A DNA stretch of 60,116 nucleotides, from positions 1-60,116 of the forward strand of contig JAYMGJ010000468.1 in assembly GCA_037178675.1 (NCBI GenBank), in the 5' to 3' direction. The position numbers and the translations under genes are program-made. The stretch's first letter is position 1. The number at the start of each line of letters is the position of its first letter. The notes under the pieces were generated by a model. It was given only the letters and a program-made list of their open reading frames with translations, was not told where the DNA came from and made no database searches. Positions 45,280-58,036 of this stretch are shown here, in pieces. This DNA is from Scleroderma bovista (lineage: Eukaryota > Basidiomycota > Agaricomycetes > Boletales > Sclerodermataceae).

Positions 45280-46170
45280 CCCGCAGGTCGTCATTGTCAT
45301 TGTCGATGTGCCGTGCGTAGCGGGCAATCATTATTCATTGTCGTCGGCGTCGTCTGGTATGCTGGTGGCGTTGCGACTCGTCATCGTCATCGCTGGTGTG
45401 CCCGATGTGTGGGCATGAATGTCGTCGTCGTCGATATGCCTCAGTGGGACGCTGCACCTGGCGTCGTCACAACGATCACTGCTTCAATGGGAGTGAGAGA
45501 TCTATAATCAAACGGATCAGAAGACCCAGCGTGACGAGAAGGAAATGGATGCGGTGCTGAAAACAGATTCGTGTTTGTGGTGCTGCAGCGAATTTGTTGC
45601 GTTCGTGATGGTAGTGGCGGCGGCGGCGGCCTGTTAATGGTCGTCGTCGTGTTGATTATGGGCTGTCGATGGTGATGGTGGTCCGTTGTCAGTGGTTGGT
45701 CGTCGTCGTCCTAGACGTGGAGGTCACGGTGGTGGTCGAGGTGGTCGAGTGGGTCCGTGAGGTCGTGGTGGTTAGTCATGGTAGTGAGGTGGTTCGTAGG
45801 TGTGCGTGAACGGGCCTGTCCCCATTGTCGTAGGGCTGGGTAGTGGCTGTATGGTTGGCGTCGTCGTCACATTGGCGTGGCCGTCGGCGCTTGTCGTTGT
45901 AGAGTCCCTGGCGGTGGTGGGTCATTGATGTTGGTAACGGTGGGGTCGTCGTTGTCGTCATCGCGTTGGTGATGATGGTAATGGTGGTTGGCGTTGGTAA
46001 TGATAGGGGTCATCGTCGCGTTGGTGGTGTTGGAGTCGTCGTCTGGTGGTGGTGGGTCATTGGCGTTGGTACTAATGGTGGGGTCATCATCATGGCTATG
46101 GTTAGCGTTGGTGGTCGTGAGGGTTATTGTCATCGCTTTGCGCTGGTGGTAGTGATGGGCGTTAATAAGG
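45280..46170. repeat. GTC/GTG-rich low-complexity DNA, second block
   Basis: Degenerate GTCGTC, GTGGTG, GTTGGT and ATCATC triplets, like 450-2450 but without the clear 85-bp unit. Reverse-strand frames are Thr/Asn/Asp/Pro-rich and not credible proteins. Confidence 0.7.
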
Positions 46171-47272
46171 TGTAGTACCAGACATGATTGCCAGTAATAA
46201 ACGTGTGATCCGTAACACGCTCTTGAAACGACGCCAGATGACACCAATATAAAGCTCACCAACAAGGAAATAACTATAACTTGAAGATCAATCCTACTCC
46301 AACTCTGCCATAGATGGGAAATGTTATACGACTGAAAGGACGTCAGTCGAATTCAATCAGGGAAAGACGTGCTAACGGCCACGGTATTGGGCTTCTTCAA
46401 CGCAAGCTCCATTTTCAAACGGAATCTGAGTTCGTCAGAAGAAGTAACTCGAGTCAACCGTTCTGGGAAACTGGATAGATCCCGGACACCTGGTTGCTTC
46501 CTGCTTGCACCGAGGGTTGTGATTCTTCGGGACGGACTTGATCCCTCAGCGACGGAAGAATATGTATAACTCATTGTTGGTGTCCGTCTCATCAAACTGT
46601 AAAACTAATTACATAAAAGAAGTATCGCTGGAAAACCAGAGGACTGACCTTCAGCGTTGGGATGATTCTATGGCCACCCAGTTCATGTCCGTCGTTGATA
46701 GTAGCCTGGTTGCTTATGTAAGACACCCCAATCACTGAACAGCTGTGCTGCATCGCATGTGCGTGATGGTCATTGGCAGGTTCGCAGGTTCCAAAATTGC
46801 AACCCCCAAACCCTTGTCTGTCTCTACAGAGCTATCACAGCAAACAAAGATACTCAATTTAACAAGGGCACAAACAAATACAAGTACAGTGATAGCAAGG
46901 AAAGAAAAAACATACAGACAACCAGCTGTGGACTAGTACATGGAGCAGGAGATCGGGAAGAGAGTTCCAAGGCTCTGCTGGAAGATATGACAAACTGTCC
47001 CAGCATAATCTTGGAGCCACTTCAACAAGCTCAGTGTTTCCAGAGCCCTTAGCTGGTTTGATCAGGGCTCTGAGAGACAAAGAGCCTGGAAGGGGAGATT
47101 CTCCAGGTAGAAGTCCACAGCTGTTGGAAGGAATGAGAAATATTCAGTCAAGGTCTCAGATTTGCTAGATAGTAGATAGGGACACCAGGAACAATCTGTG
47201 AATAACAGAATTAGGTTAGTACAGACAACCCAAGCACATTTCACTCACCCTTCTGAATGCTTGATATGCATT
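46171..47272. other. Intergenic, no convincing gene
   Basis: A minus-strand frame at 46353-46595 and some plus-strand frames are present, without domains, partners or clear splice sites. Nothing else seen. Confidence 0.45.
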
Positions 47273-48085
47273 CTACAACTGCATGAACAACTCTTTCAGC
47301 ACATTTCGGACTCGAGCTTTGTTGACCTTCGAGATATCACACTTGTTGCTCTCGATATGCTGGAGCAATGCACTGAATGTCTTGAGCTCGGCTTGACACG
47401 AGACTCCCAGGCAGGAATAAACTATACATATGTAAGTAGGGCTCCTCTCGAGATCACACTGACATTTGAGGAGTCGGCAAGGAAAGGGACACGATGCATC
47501 TTACCTTGCTGAGGGACCCCACCCTTATCAGTGACGAGCTTGGGATCAATCTCCTGCGCACAGCGGTTCACCACCGCGCGATTGACTCCAGGACGGCATC
47601 CACGTTCAAGATGAAGTACGAGGGCAGAATCGGTGACGAAAGATTTGTCACATAGCAAGCATTCAACTTCTTTTGCCTGGTGGGTCTTGGAGCCCAAATG
47701 CTAGTAAACCGAAGATCAGGTGGAAATCGAGAAAGAAAGTCAAAGCACTTGCGGAATCGAGGTTGTTGGTAGACGAAAATGAGCGCCTGCATTCGACGCA
47801 GTATCGGTCAGCGTGCGATTGGAGATGGTGCCTATGAAGTTTATTATCTGAGCCGAAAAGAGAATCACACGGCTCGCAGTAATGGTGATTCTTGCGATTA
47901 TGCTCGATGTGAGCAGTGCGATCGCCAAAATGGCGGTCGCACTGCTCACAATAATGATGGACTGGGCTGTTCAGCCAATGTCGCTTGAGGCCCTGTGAAG
48001 ATGTGTAGCCTCGATAACAGTATCGGCTGAAGGAAGGTTGGATGGACTGATTGTAACGGGGGAAAGAACGATAACAGGTATACAT
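47273..48085 (-). CDS. C2H2 zinc-finger protein, third paralogue
   Basis: Diverged relative of the two genes at 42.2-45.0 kb and apparently intact. Starts at the ATG at 48085 (MYTCYRSFPRYNQSIQPSF). Units: GYTSSQGLKRHWLNSPVHHY, CEQCDRHFGDRTAHIEHNRK, CEPCDSLFGSDNKLHRHHLQ and CVECRRSFSSTNNLDS. After an intron, CLLCDKSFVTDSALVLHLER and GVNRAVVNRCAQEIDP match the copy-1 tail GVNRQKVNQYVRQLD. A further exon gives CQAELKTFSALLQHIESNKC and ends ELFMQL at the TAG at 47273-47275. The exact last junction is not certain. The gene is head to head with centrin (178 bp between start codons), so the two probably share a promoter. Function unknown; nucleic-acid binding likely. Confidence 0.7.
47909..47949. 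repeat. Hairpin in the third zinc-finger coding region
   Basis: GTGAGCAGTGCGATCGCCA is followed three bases later by its near-perfect reverse complement (18 of 19 pairs, one G-T). It lies wholly inside the codons for CEQCDRHFGDRTAH. Confidence 0.75.
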
Positions 48086-48263
48086 GGTTGAGTGGATGAG
48101 TGGGTGGTGGGGGCGAGGAAGATTTAAACCGAAAAACACAAGTCCACCTTATATCGATCCCTTATCAGTGGTCTCCGGGGTCAAACACGCGTTATGGTGT
48201 GTCATGTGACCTTGGGCTTTCTTCACTCACCACCGAAACCCAGTGTCCATCAACACGTTCACG

Positions 48264-49161
48264 ATGTACTCGACCTCTGCACAAAAAGCAAAGCGACGCA
48301 CTCATACGCGTCCAGAACTCACAGACGAACAAAAACAAGAAATAAAAGAGGCCTTTGAGCTCTTCGACACCGATAAAGATGGATCGCTCGACTACCACGA
48401 GCTCAAAGTCGCGATGCGGGCACTGGGTTTCGACATGAAGAAGGCAGAGGTACTGAAGATTCTCAGAGACCACGACAAAAGCGGGCACGGTCTCATAGAT
48501 TTTGAGGATTTTGCCAAAATCAGTTGAGTCATCTGATTTCATTACTCGCTATTCCTGTAGCGCAGAACCCTTCTCTGTGCCAGCCACCTGCCTGGACCTG
48601 GACCGACAGTGCGGATGGCACATCACATCGAGTCACACAAGCCAATATGACTTGGTTGTGTATCCACAGATTCCTTATGTCCAATTTGGTCAAATCGGGG
48701 GGGACCTTGCTGACTTGGCCTTCCAGTGAGCGAACGGATACTCGCGCGAGATCCGATGGATGAGATCCGTCGCGCCTTTCAGCTGTTCGATGACGATAAC
48801 ACAGGAAAGATCAGTCTACGGAATCTCAGAAGAGTGGCGAAGGAAATTGGTGACCGTTTGGAGGACGATGAATTGTAAGTAATCGTATCACTCTTTTTGG
48901 GGCATAAGACCCTGCCAGGCGCAGCACCTGAGCCCAATGCCCTGTTTCTGTCCGTGTTGCTGTGCCATCTTGTCTTCCATTGCAGCGCCCTAATTTACTC
49001 ACCGCTGGATTTTCTAAAAAAAAATGCCCTCTCCCTTCCCACATTTACTTACCGCCCACCCTTCACTTCCTAGGCAAGCGATGATAGATGAGTTCGACCT
49101 CGACCAGGACGGGGAGATTAACGAGCAGGAATTCTTCGCTATAATGACCGACGATACATAA
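48264..49161 (+). CDS. Centrin (Cdc31)
   Basis: EF-hand calcium-binding protein of the spindle-pole body, also in nuclear pore and mRNA-export complexes. Exons 48264-48522, 48727-48875 and 49074-49161; the phases match (FAKI/MSERIL and DDEL/QAMID). Four EF-hands: [12 protein letters not shown] (complete), [14 protein letters not shown] (modified), [12 protein letters not shown] (complete ligands to Asn at the end position) and [12 protein letters not shown] (complete). The basic N terminus ([20 protein letters not shown]) and the linker [20 protein letters not shown] are typical of centrins. It ends IMTDDT. Length of about 164 residues is normal. The TGA shortly after IS in the first exon's frame is spliced out. 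Confidence 0.92.
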
Positions 49162-50451
49162 TTGTCCCGCTTTTCCCATTTACCGCCCGATTTGGTCTAC
49201 CTTCTTGTTTCGACCTGCTGTCATTCTAGATTTTAACTGTCACTGTCGCGATCCCTTCGGCCATCTCGTTTGAATTCCCCTTTACCGCGCAAAGAGGTCA
49301 TTCTTGTCGTACTCCGGTATGTGGCCGTCATTTTAGCCGCTCAACGGGATCCTCACTTTCTCCGACGACGATCCACAGCTGTATACTATAGCTATCATGT
49401 AATCATAATTATTTTCGGTCAGGTTCTGCCGTACAAGTCAAGCAGCTGGAGTCACCTCTCGCTCGGTGAGACAAGCCACGGAACTTGCGGACCTAACCTA
49501 CAATGTGAAAATCACGCATTCGAATGATCGGTTGTGATGGCGTGGGCGAGACTTTTTTTTTTCATCGGAGCATGGCACGGTAGCCGCGAGGCTCGCATTG
49601 GATTCGTATGGGACTCCAAGCCAGCCTCAATCACATGCCTATGACACATTCTACATAGTGCACAGCTCGAATATTCTAGCACGGACCAGAAACTGCGAGA
49701 ACAATAAAACGGAAAACCAGTATGTACCCCTAGACCTGACATAGTTTACATGTATAACGTATAGCTACATACCAACCCTGTGGTACAATATGGCATTGAG
49801 AGAGGAGGGAAAAGGATCCGTCCGTGAGTGCTAGGAAAAGAAAAATGCGGAATAATGATACAGAAACCCTACCGTCCTCGTCCGAATGGTGATAAGATAA
49901 TACACGGCAAAAGTCGTGAAGGACGTGTAAAGCTCGTATGCTACTGGGCATTCACCAAAAGCCGGTGTCCACCAGAAGCAGTGGGAATAATTGTCGAGTG
50001 AGAAAAAACCGTGGAAGCGGAATCATGGAAATGGGCTGGATCCGACGATGAGGAATAAGGCAAGGCAAACATGCAATCAGGACCGAGGGGTTCCAGGAAC
50101 CTGTGGGCATGAACAAGTGAACGAGGTGTCATGTGGGTGGGCGACCAACACGTGCAGTATCGGCATAATCATGAGAGAGAAGTTCGACGTCGGAGAACGC
50201 TGGGGATCAAGTGGGGAGTGCGTAGTTGGAAAAAAACAAAGGAAGAAAACCGTCCAGGGCTGTAGATAATGGCGAAACGAGTTGCATGTTGAATGGCGAA
50301 GATGGATGCCCATGAGCAACTAATTAGCATCTGTGGTTGTCCTTGAAAGTCCGACTGCCGACAGGGTGGCCATGAGCTGAGAATCTCTTTGAAGTACCAC
50401 ATGGTTAACTCACATTTGCTTCGATTGTGATCTACGATGAAACACACCGTT
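49162..50451. other. Convergent intergenic region
   Basis: 1.3 kb between the centrin stop and the stop of the first C2H2 transcription factor. No gene or repeat seen; it probably contains both 3' UTRs. Confidence 0.5.
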
Positions 50452-52601
50452 TCACACCTCAGCAGCATTCATACGCTCCAGAATCTTTGGATAGTCCTTG
50501 TGCACCTTCATATGTTGGCCGAGGTTATCGTGCCGACTGAACTCCTTTCCGCAGCCTGGATAAGGGCACCTGTGCGCTGTAGTACCGGTAAGTACACTCC
50601 TCGAAATCGATGCTACGACAACGTACGCTTCTCGTGCGTATGGATGCTTCTGATGTGGCGCTTGAGATGCTCCCCTCTCGCGAAACATTTCCCACATCCA
50701 CTAACGTCACAAAGATAGATGCGAGCGCTCAGCGCTGCGTCTCGTTGACCTCGTGAGCTGGTAGTGATGGTCTGGACGGTGGGTACCCTGCGACCCCTCG
50801 ACTTCTTGGTGAGATTTGGCACGGGGACAGGAATGGGAAGCGTTCGAGCGGTTTTCCTTAGCTTTGCAGCTTGTCCAGCAGAGATTCCCGGTGTTAGGTC
50901 AGACGCAGATGTACGCTTCGCCGCACCGTTGACACCATATGGTTGGTATCGCACCGAATTCCTGCCGGCTACGGACCGAGAACGTAAGCGCGTGCCTTTC
51001 GACGTGTTACGCCGTTGTGGCAGAAACTCGCCGTCTCCATCGTCATCGTCTAGCTCTTCCATTGGATCCACCTCATATTCGTCGAAGCCGTCATGGGTTG
51101 AGTAATTCTCCATTGCTTCTGCGTCTTCATCATCCGTAAGCACCCCGTTGCTCGGCGGTGTTGCACTGCCTAGGTGCTCAGCGTAACCAAGAACCCCCTC
51201 GGCCCTCCCGCCGTGAAGCTGTCCCGTGCTACGTCCACCAGTGAACTCACCCTCGTGGAGATTGAACGGCTGTACGTCTGGTTCGCCATCGGTATCATTC
51301 TCCGCATTTGGGAGCCCCGCAAAGACGGACACCGGCGAGACTTCGGTAGGTCTGACCGTTCGTTGCTCCCGCAAGTGGTGGGTCTGAACTCTGAGCGCCA
51401 GCCTTTCTTGTTCATGCTGTTCCTGTTCCTGACACGTGCGTTCGCAGCTACTGACGAGAGAGGTTCCATAATATATCGAATGGCGGGGAACCGGAGCGGA
51501 CAGCATAGGCATCGCCGCCATCGCGCTCTGCGCGACAGGGCTCTGCGTATACTGTGCTGGTGGGAGCGCAGTCGGGTCGGTAGGGGGGGATGCTGTAGTA
51601 GGGCCTAGACGATTTACGTTGCTCGTAAAGACATCAGGGCAGAAATTGTGCGAACCTGATTCATAAGGAGCGCCAAGCACTGCCATGCTATTACTCGAAC
51701 TGACTGCATTTCCCGTTCGTTCATACAAGGCGGAATACCCCGAATCAGACTCTTGTTTGACGCTGATCTGCTGGTGAGTCGACAAGTAGTCGACGAGTGC
51801 AGCTGTGGGTGGTTGTGGCGCATGCATATTGGCCTGCGAAGGCGATGAAGCGGGCAGTGGATAAGGATCCTGGTTCTCGAAGTCTGGTGCGAACGACTGC
51901 ACGGTGGCGGATGTGCGCATAGTGCCGGATTGCTGGGACGGGACGGAACCCAGCGGGTTAGAATAATTAGTATCCTGCCGGTGAACCTGGTGTGCCTGTG
52001 GAAATAGCGGTTGAAATCGTTTGGCCGATGGGGACCACCAATACTTCATGGCGAGGGATACGTTCATGGGTAGCAAACTGGAAACGGGTTGTTTGTACAA
52101 ATCTGCGCTGTCAGCTTCGTAGCTCGAAAGGGAATATGAACAGGGTCCGCTTAAGGAGTAGCTGGCAGCGATGTCATCCGACGGCAGGTGGTAAGACCAG
52201 TCCTCGTTGCCGCCAACGATGTGAGGCGGGGGGTCGTAGTCCATGGTGTCGATGAGAGGCTCTGGAAATGGACTTTCGTTTACGGAGGATGCGGACAATG
52301 GGGACTCGGCAGAGGTCGAGGAAACTTCGGACGGGTAAGGGCTGCAGCCCAGGCTTGGCTGCGAAGGCTGAGAATGTGTACTATAAGGACTGAGGGAGTG
52401 AGCTGTGGAAAAAATTCGACCCGAGTCTGATCCTGGAGTTGAATTTGAGCGAAGCTGCGTGGGGGCGGTGTAGGGCGAGCCAGACATTCTGGCGGTGCCC
52501 AGAGACCGATGCGAAAAGCTAAGACGATGACGTGAATTCTGAAGTGGACGGGACGTGGAGGGGAGAGATGCAGAGTAAGAATTGGAATGCGTCATTTGCA
52601 T
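50452..52601 (-). CDS. C2H2 transcription factor 1 (Msn2/4-like finger pair)
   Basis: Large exon 50627-52601 and a last exon 50452-50576, with a 50-nt intron. Starts at the ATG at 52601 (MQMTHSNSYSASLPS). About 600 residues of Ser/Pro/Tyr-rich, presumably unstructured activation region follow, with acidic stretches (DDEDAEAMENYSTHDG and DPMEELDDDDGDGEFL). Then comes the basic block PVPNLTKKSRGRRVPT, and two C-terminal C2H2 fingers: YLCDVSGCGKCFARGEHLKR...H and, across the intron, HRCPYPGCGKEFSRHDNLGQH. The GEHLKRHIRSIHTHEKP linker is the Msn2/Msn4/Com2 type, which reads the stress element AGGGG; that target is inference. The protein ends ERMNAAEV, 25 residues after the second finger. Paralogue of the gene at 55674. 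Confidence 0.88.
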
Positions 52602-55600
52602 TTTTATGAGAATACAAGCACACCCGACCAGTCGAATCGGTGCTATCAGAGAATATTGGATGGAGCGGGCGATGGTGCTTGGCCGGGAGCGGTCTACCAA
52701 AATATGCAATTGATAAAATGTTGGAAATTTACGGCCATACAAGATGAGAAACAGATGAAAGGCGTACTAGGGTGGTCGCCTGTTCAGGTACAAGTGGATG
52801 TGATCGAGTGGCTGTGGTGGTAATTGTAATTTGGGGTGAAACGACAAGACGATGGCGAGGACGGGGCAAACAATGTGCAAGGCCGAATCAATGGGGTCGT
52901 GTTCAAGATCGTGAACGGTCGTGAAAAAATCGGGGGGAAATATAGCTGAACTCGGATGACTCGAGTCGGAGGAGTCGATTACTATGATCACTAGCGTCGG
53001 CGGGGGGGGGGAGACGGCGGTGGACGGCGGCGATAGCGAGTGGAGACAGAACCTGCCAGGAAAGGAGGGGGATGGCCTACAAGAATGGCACTGCCAACGA
53101 GAGGACCTGCGGGGAGAGCAAGGATGAGTCGAGACGAGTTAGTAGTTAATGTAAGGCCAGGATTTGAGGCTCGAATATTCTGTCGCCTGTGTATGCTTGT
53201 TGGTACTAGCACGCGCCAGGATTCGGTGTCGCCTTTCCTTAAGGGTGTTCCTCTGCGGATGGTGCTCTGGGTTTTGCAGGACTGCCACACACAGCTCTGA
53301 GCAGCAGCAGCAGCGTCGGTGTCCTTGCACGAGGCTCCCGACGACGGCTCTTTAAATGGCAGATCGCCTGTCCTCAGCAAATCTAAGGTTTACCTCTGTA
53401 CACTTTCATCTCCGATCGCTCAATGGCTGATCTCAACGCCTGAACGCTATCAGCACTCGTCGCTTGCACTCGCGGCGGGCGATGGCCCTGCAAATCTCGC
53501 TTCTCCCTGGCCTCCATTATGATGTCCATACTACCCATTTGTTCTCTCCGTCCGCAGCGACCACTCCACATGTCAACCTGACTTTTTACATCCTCGCTGC
53601 ATTCCATCGCATTGCCGTCTTACGAGGAGCCCATCCTCCCTGTGCATGGCAGCGCATGACAGCGACGTAAATTCTAGCCGGATTCTAACCTTCCCACCTC
53701 TGGGACGCAGGTGAGTTTCCCTCGATTGGACGGCCGCCACTCCAACCTTCTTTCATACCCATTTCGTCCCATTCTCTCGATGGCACCCCACTTACCCCGA
53801 TCAGTCTGTCCCAACTACACGGGGAAATTCTTTATGGGAACTCATCTAAATGGGCCCTTTCTATTGTCCCTTGGTGCCGCACATCGATGCGGCAAGAATG
53901 AGTTTCATTGAGGGCCCTGCACTCATCCTACCTACCGATCATGAAATCCATATAACGCACCTTCCACAGTCCGTGCCTCAGCTGCTGTTTATCATCCGGC
54001 TGAGGGCGCCAATCAATCAGAAGCAGCACGCAATCAGCTTGTACTAGTACCAACTGGACCCATTAATCCGGCAGCGAGCCACAGGACGTAAGTGACACAC
54101 CAGGACTCACCCCAATGTATACACCGTGAATGAATCCATTAAACCGTACGTACTAGTGTATCTAGCGCTTCCCTCGCCCGAGTCACCTCTAAACTTGATC
54201 TTCCACGGAAGTATTGCTTTGAATCAGAACTCATTAAACAAGGGCAGACCTAGCCCGCGCAAGCCCCACAACCTGTGCACCATTAATTGTGAACCTGAAC
54301 TCGTCTGAATCATATACAGATCGGGACGAGTCCCAAGACGCTACTAGCGGAACTCCGTCGAATGTTGGCTGGCATTCCTGTGTGGTCGGATAGCTGCGCT
54401 ACCTGCAACGTCAAGAAAAAGCGCAGCATTGGAAGGCATGTGGGTGGCACGGGTACGCCGCGCGTTGTGACTGATCCAAGGGTGAGGATCCCAACCCTAG
54501 CTAGTCGAACAAAAAGAATCTTGATTGATAGGTCAGCCCAGAACTTCAGTAAACCATAGGCCAGTCATTTGTGCCCTAGCGAGGACGCCGCGATTTTCAC
54601 TGTATCGCGATCCAAGTGCGGTCAAATGCCCAGATGAAGGGTAGACATTCCGCTACAAAGCTCAGCGAACGCGCTGGTCGTGCATGTTTCGTTCGACCTA
54701 CCCAAAAACACCAAGCACAACGGCCATGGAGAATCACCAATTTGGATATGCATTGTCCACTTGATATCGGCTATCGACCAGGCAGAATCTCGCGGGGAAA
54801 TGCCGAGGGTCTACTCAAGGTGGGCACGGCTAGAGCCGTTCATTTTCTTCCAGGGACCAGAGGGTGGCCTGACTGCAAGGAAACTGGTATCAGTCGATAG
54901 GAAGGCATTGGGAGACCGCTCGCCTACACGGAGTCATTGGAAGCAGTTCTTATCGCCATTGGGCCATGGAAAGTTTGATCACGGAGAGGTCTTTGGGGGT
55001 GTACAGGGTCAAAATTGCCGCAACGGGTTTCAATCACGCTGTTGTAGTATACCCATACGGAGGGCCTGAGATGAGTCCAACAGGTTGGGTTCATTACACT
55101 GCTTGCCACCCGAGAGTTGTTTTCTGCGTGAGAGGATGGCACTGTTCTGGCGAAGACGTTTATAGCTCACCACGGCCAGCAACATACTGTGATTCTTTAT
55201 TGCGCTCTTGACGATGGCGGCCATTGAAGTTGTGGGGAGCCTCGTGCATCCCGCCCTCACGTGGATGGTGAGCAACCTTGGTGCAAGTTTTTCTCTTCTT
55301 TCCTGCTCTTGTACTTGTACGGCTCACGACGATGCAAGGATGGCGTCCACGACAGAGTCGGCACAGGTCGGCACAGGTCCTGCCGAGGTGTCGGAGTGTG
55401 AAAGTGGTCCACGGTGGACCCCCGACACGTGGTTTTGTTGATCTTGTTTTTTTCCTTGGTCTCTTTGACTGGACAGGGGCTCCGACAATCAACTCATCTC
55501 CTCCAGCTTGCACCTAATACTCCCTATTCGCACTAAATAACTCTCCTCTTTATTGTCGGTACTCGCTTCGTTCGTTGTAGCACCTTCATTGCTCTACCTT

Positions 55601-55673
55601 TCCTCGAGGTGCTTCCCTTTCTGCCCGCGCAAATCCCCTTATTCTGATTCTTCCATCAGGTTCGTTAAAAACC
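52602..55673. promoter_or_regulatory. 3-kb divergent region between the two C2H2 factors
   Basis: No recognisable gene on either strand; frames of up to 129 codons (for example 54680-55069) have no domain. The length is unusual for this window, where shared promoters are 180-800 bp, and fits the long 5' leaders with upstream ORFs common for fungal transcription-factor genes. A short direct repeat GTCGGCACAG is found near 55360. Confidence 0.4.
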
Positions 55674-57364
55674 ATGGAAGCACCTCAAGAACAACCGAAA
55701 AACACCAACGGAGTCTCGCACGACATTCTCGAAGAGGATTTCACCCTCGTTGAGATGGGTACTCCGAAGAAAATGGTCTGTTTCATTTTTCGATTTCTTG
55801 CCATGCCCCTGCTCACTAGGCAAACGCCGAACCTCGGGTCACGCCCCTCTCTCCTCTCCAGGCTGAACACCTCTCCACAACACCCGACTCTACTGCAAGC
55901 GCGCGGAGAATAACACGATCACAGACTACCGGTCGTCCGACGATGCGCTGGGGAAAATTCAGCAAAGATGACGACTACGATGATGACGACGACCAAGGGG
56001 GAGACCAGCCCGCCTCCGCCTCTCTTAAACGCACCTTTGACGCGAGGGCCGTAGACGACGATACCGACATGGATGGCGAACAGGACCCGCCATATATGCC
56101 AGTCAAGGTCCTCAAGATGGAACCTACCCTGGTCCTCTCTGCTTCTTCATCAGCCACCATGCTCGACGAAGCCGAACAACAAACCACACAGTTACGAACA
56201 ATTCCAACCGCTCGCGCTTCTCCTGTTTCAGGAGAATACACTTTCCTCGACGCAACGTCGAGCACATTCACCTCGGAGCGTCGTGGACCGCGGATACGTA
56301 CCGCTCCCCCTGTCCCTGTCCCCAACCTAACAAAGAAGAGTCGTGGCCGTCGCGTGCCAACCGCTGATGACACAGCCGCAGAAGTAGATTCGGATAGTAA
56401 GAAGAGCAGGGTCTACATCTGCAAGGTGGAGGATTGCGGCAAGTGTTTCAGTCGTGGCGAGCACTTGAAGAGGCACATTAGATCCATCCATACCCACGAA
56501 AAACGTAAGTCGTGAACGCTCCATAAACTATTCCAGGAAACTTTAACATTGTTGTGATTAGCCTTCAAGTGCCCTCACCCGTCCTGCGATAAGCGCTTCA
56601 ACCGCAACGACAACCTCCTCCAACACTTGCGCGTTCATAAAGCCGATAATTCTTCCCAGACATCTGTAGATTCCAATGGTGCTGCCACTGCTGATCAGTC
56701 GGCGCCCGCCGACAGTTCTTCGGCTCCCAATACCCCCCAACGTAGCAACACAAAGTCGGGCAACTCGACACGTCGCGCCACTCGACCGCTGCGCAAGACC
56801 AAGTCTGCTGCATCCACACCACCCATCCCTGCTGCCCGCTTGGCAGCCGTTCGTGCATCGGAGCGCAGTCTTCCCGTGCCTTTACCACGCACCTATTCGC
56901 TCCCACCCCTGCGGTCCTTGGCCCCACCCTATCATAGCCCCGCCGCAGCCGGGTTCATGAACAACACCAATATCGCTGTGTCTTCGCTTCGCACAGCCAT
57001 TGACGAGAGCGATGGCGATCCGGAAACTGAAGACACTGATGGAGAAGCGCGCGGCAGTCACGTCCGCGCCTTGTACAGCTTTGCTCGGGATCTTCCTAAA
57101 GACAACTTCCGCGGGCCGGTATATCCAGGCAGAGAGCATTCTGAATTACGAAACGGCGATGATGTCGGCGGCGAGACGAGCAATGGTCGTGGGCACAGCG
57201 AGCGGGTTCTGAATGAGGACCCGTCCTCGATAAAGTCGGAATCGGTGTCCAGTCCGTGCCCCGATGCGAGTACATCTCGCGCTGTTACCGAAGAAGCTAC
57301 GGATCGGACCCCAGTAGTGTCATCCTCTGTCCCTTCACCACTGCCTTCCGCTATGTCTGCGTAA
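55674..57364 (+). CDS. C2H2 transcription factor 2 (paralogue)
   Basis: Exons 55674-55775, 55862-56504 and 56562-57364, all junctions in phase (PKKM/AEHLSTT and HEK-P/FKCPHPS). N terminus MEAPQEQPKNTNGVSHDILE, then an acidic segment (KDDDYDDDDDQGGDQ), then PVPVPNLTKKSRGRRVPT, the same block as in factor 1, and two C2H2 fingers YICKVEDCGKCFSRGEHLKR and FKCPHPSCDKRFNRNDNLLQH. Unlike factor 1 it has a long C-terminal region of about 240 residues after the fingers (Ser/Thr/Pro-rich, ending PSPLPSAMSA). The last intron sits at the same place, after HEK, in both genes, confirming common descent. Probable Msn2-like DNA-binding regulator. Confidence 0.88.
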
Positions 57365-58036
57365 TATGACGGTGGCTAATCGGTTTTGTTCTCGAATCAG
57401 CTGGTCCGTGTTGAACATGTTGAACGTCTTCAATAAACTCGCCTTCTTTTTCCCAAGAATTCGACCTCTCCACGCCCACTCGCCGTCTGACGCCTCGTCT
57501 ACCTATGGAAGTGCTTGGCTTTGTCAATTTTTTTAACCCACTTTCTGTGATATAGTTTTTTTTTTCCTTCTTTAGTCCCCTAGGCCAACTGCAGGTGATC
57601 CTTTCTATCCTTTCTGTCCCATCGCTCAGAGCTATTCCAACGTATATATATAAGTTTCCCACATGCTAATTACAGGCTGCGGCCCTGGTTGGATGCCCGC
57701 GCCGTCTTCCCTTGAATACGTTCTGCGATACCTGGATGTTGTAATACACCCTGTTTTGGACGACAACTTGGATACGTATGTAATAAAAAAAATGAATAGA
57801 TTCCATCCTACTAGTATCACACTTCAAAACTGACTGCGCTTTCAATCACTCGGACTTCTTGGCACTTGCCTCTTGATTTCCTCGAGAGACCTTATTTGGG
57901 ACACGGTAAAAAAAAAAAAAGCTTTCCATTGCTAATCACGACCAGCACAGGTACACCATACCTATCATTATCCAGTGCACATCTCCCATCAATTCCAAAT
58001 CAGATGCGAAGACACAGGACTTGTCAAATCCAAGGC
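57365..58036. other. Convergent intergenic region
   Basis: About 670 bp between the stop of transcription factor 2 and the stop of the dioxygenase gene. Contains T-rich and A-rich runs (near 57555 and 57908) suitable for 3' processing. No gene seen. Confidence 0.5.

Noticed and set aside
46353..46595. 80-codon minus-strand frame
   Set aside because: Looks protein-like in composition but has no partner exon, known motif or conserved neighbour that I can see.
54680..55069. 129-codon frame between the two transcription factors
   Set aside because: No recognisable domain or codon pattern; an overlapping frame in another phase is nearly as long.
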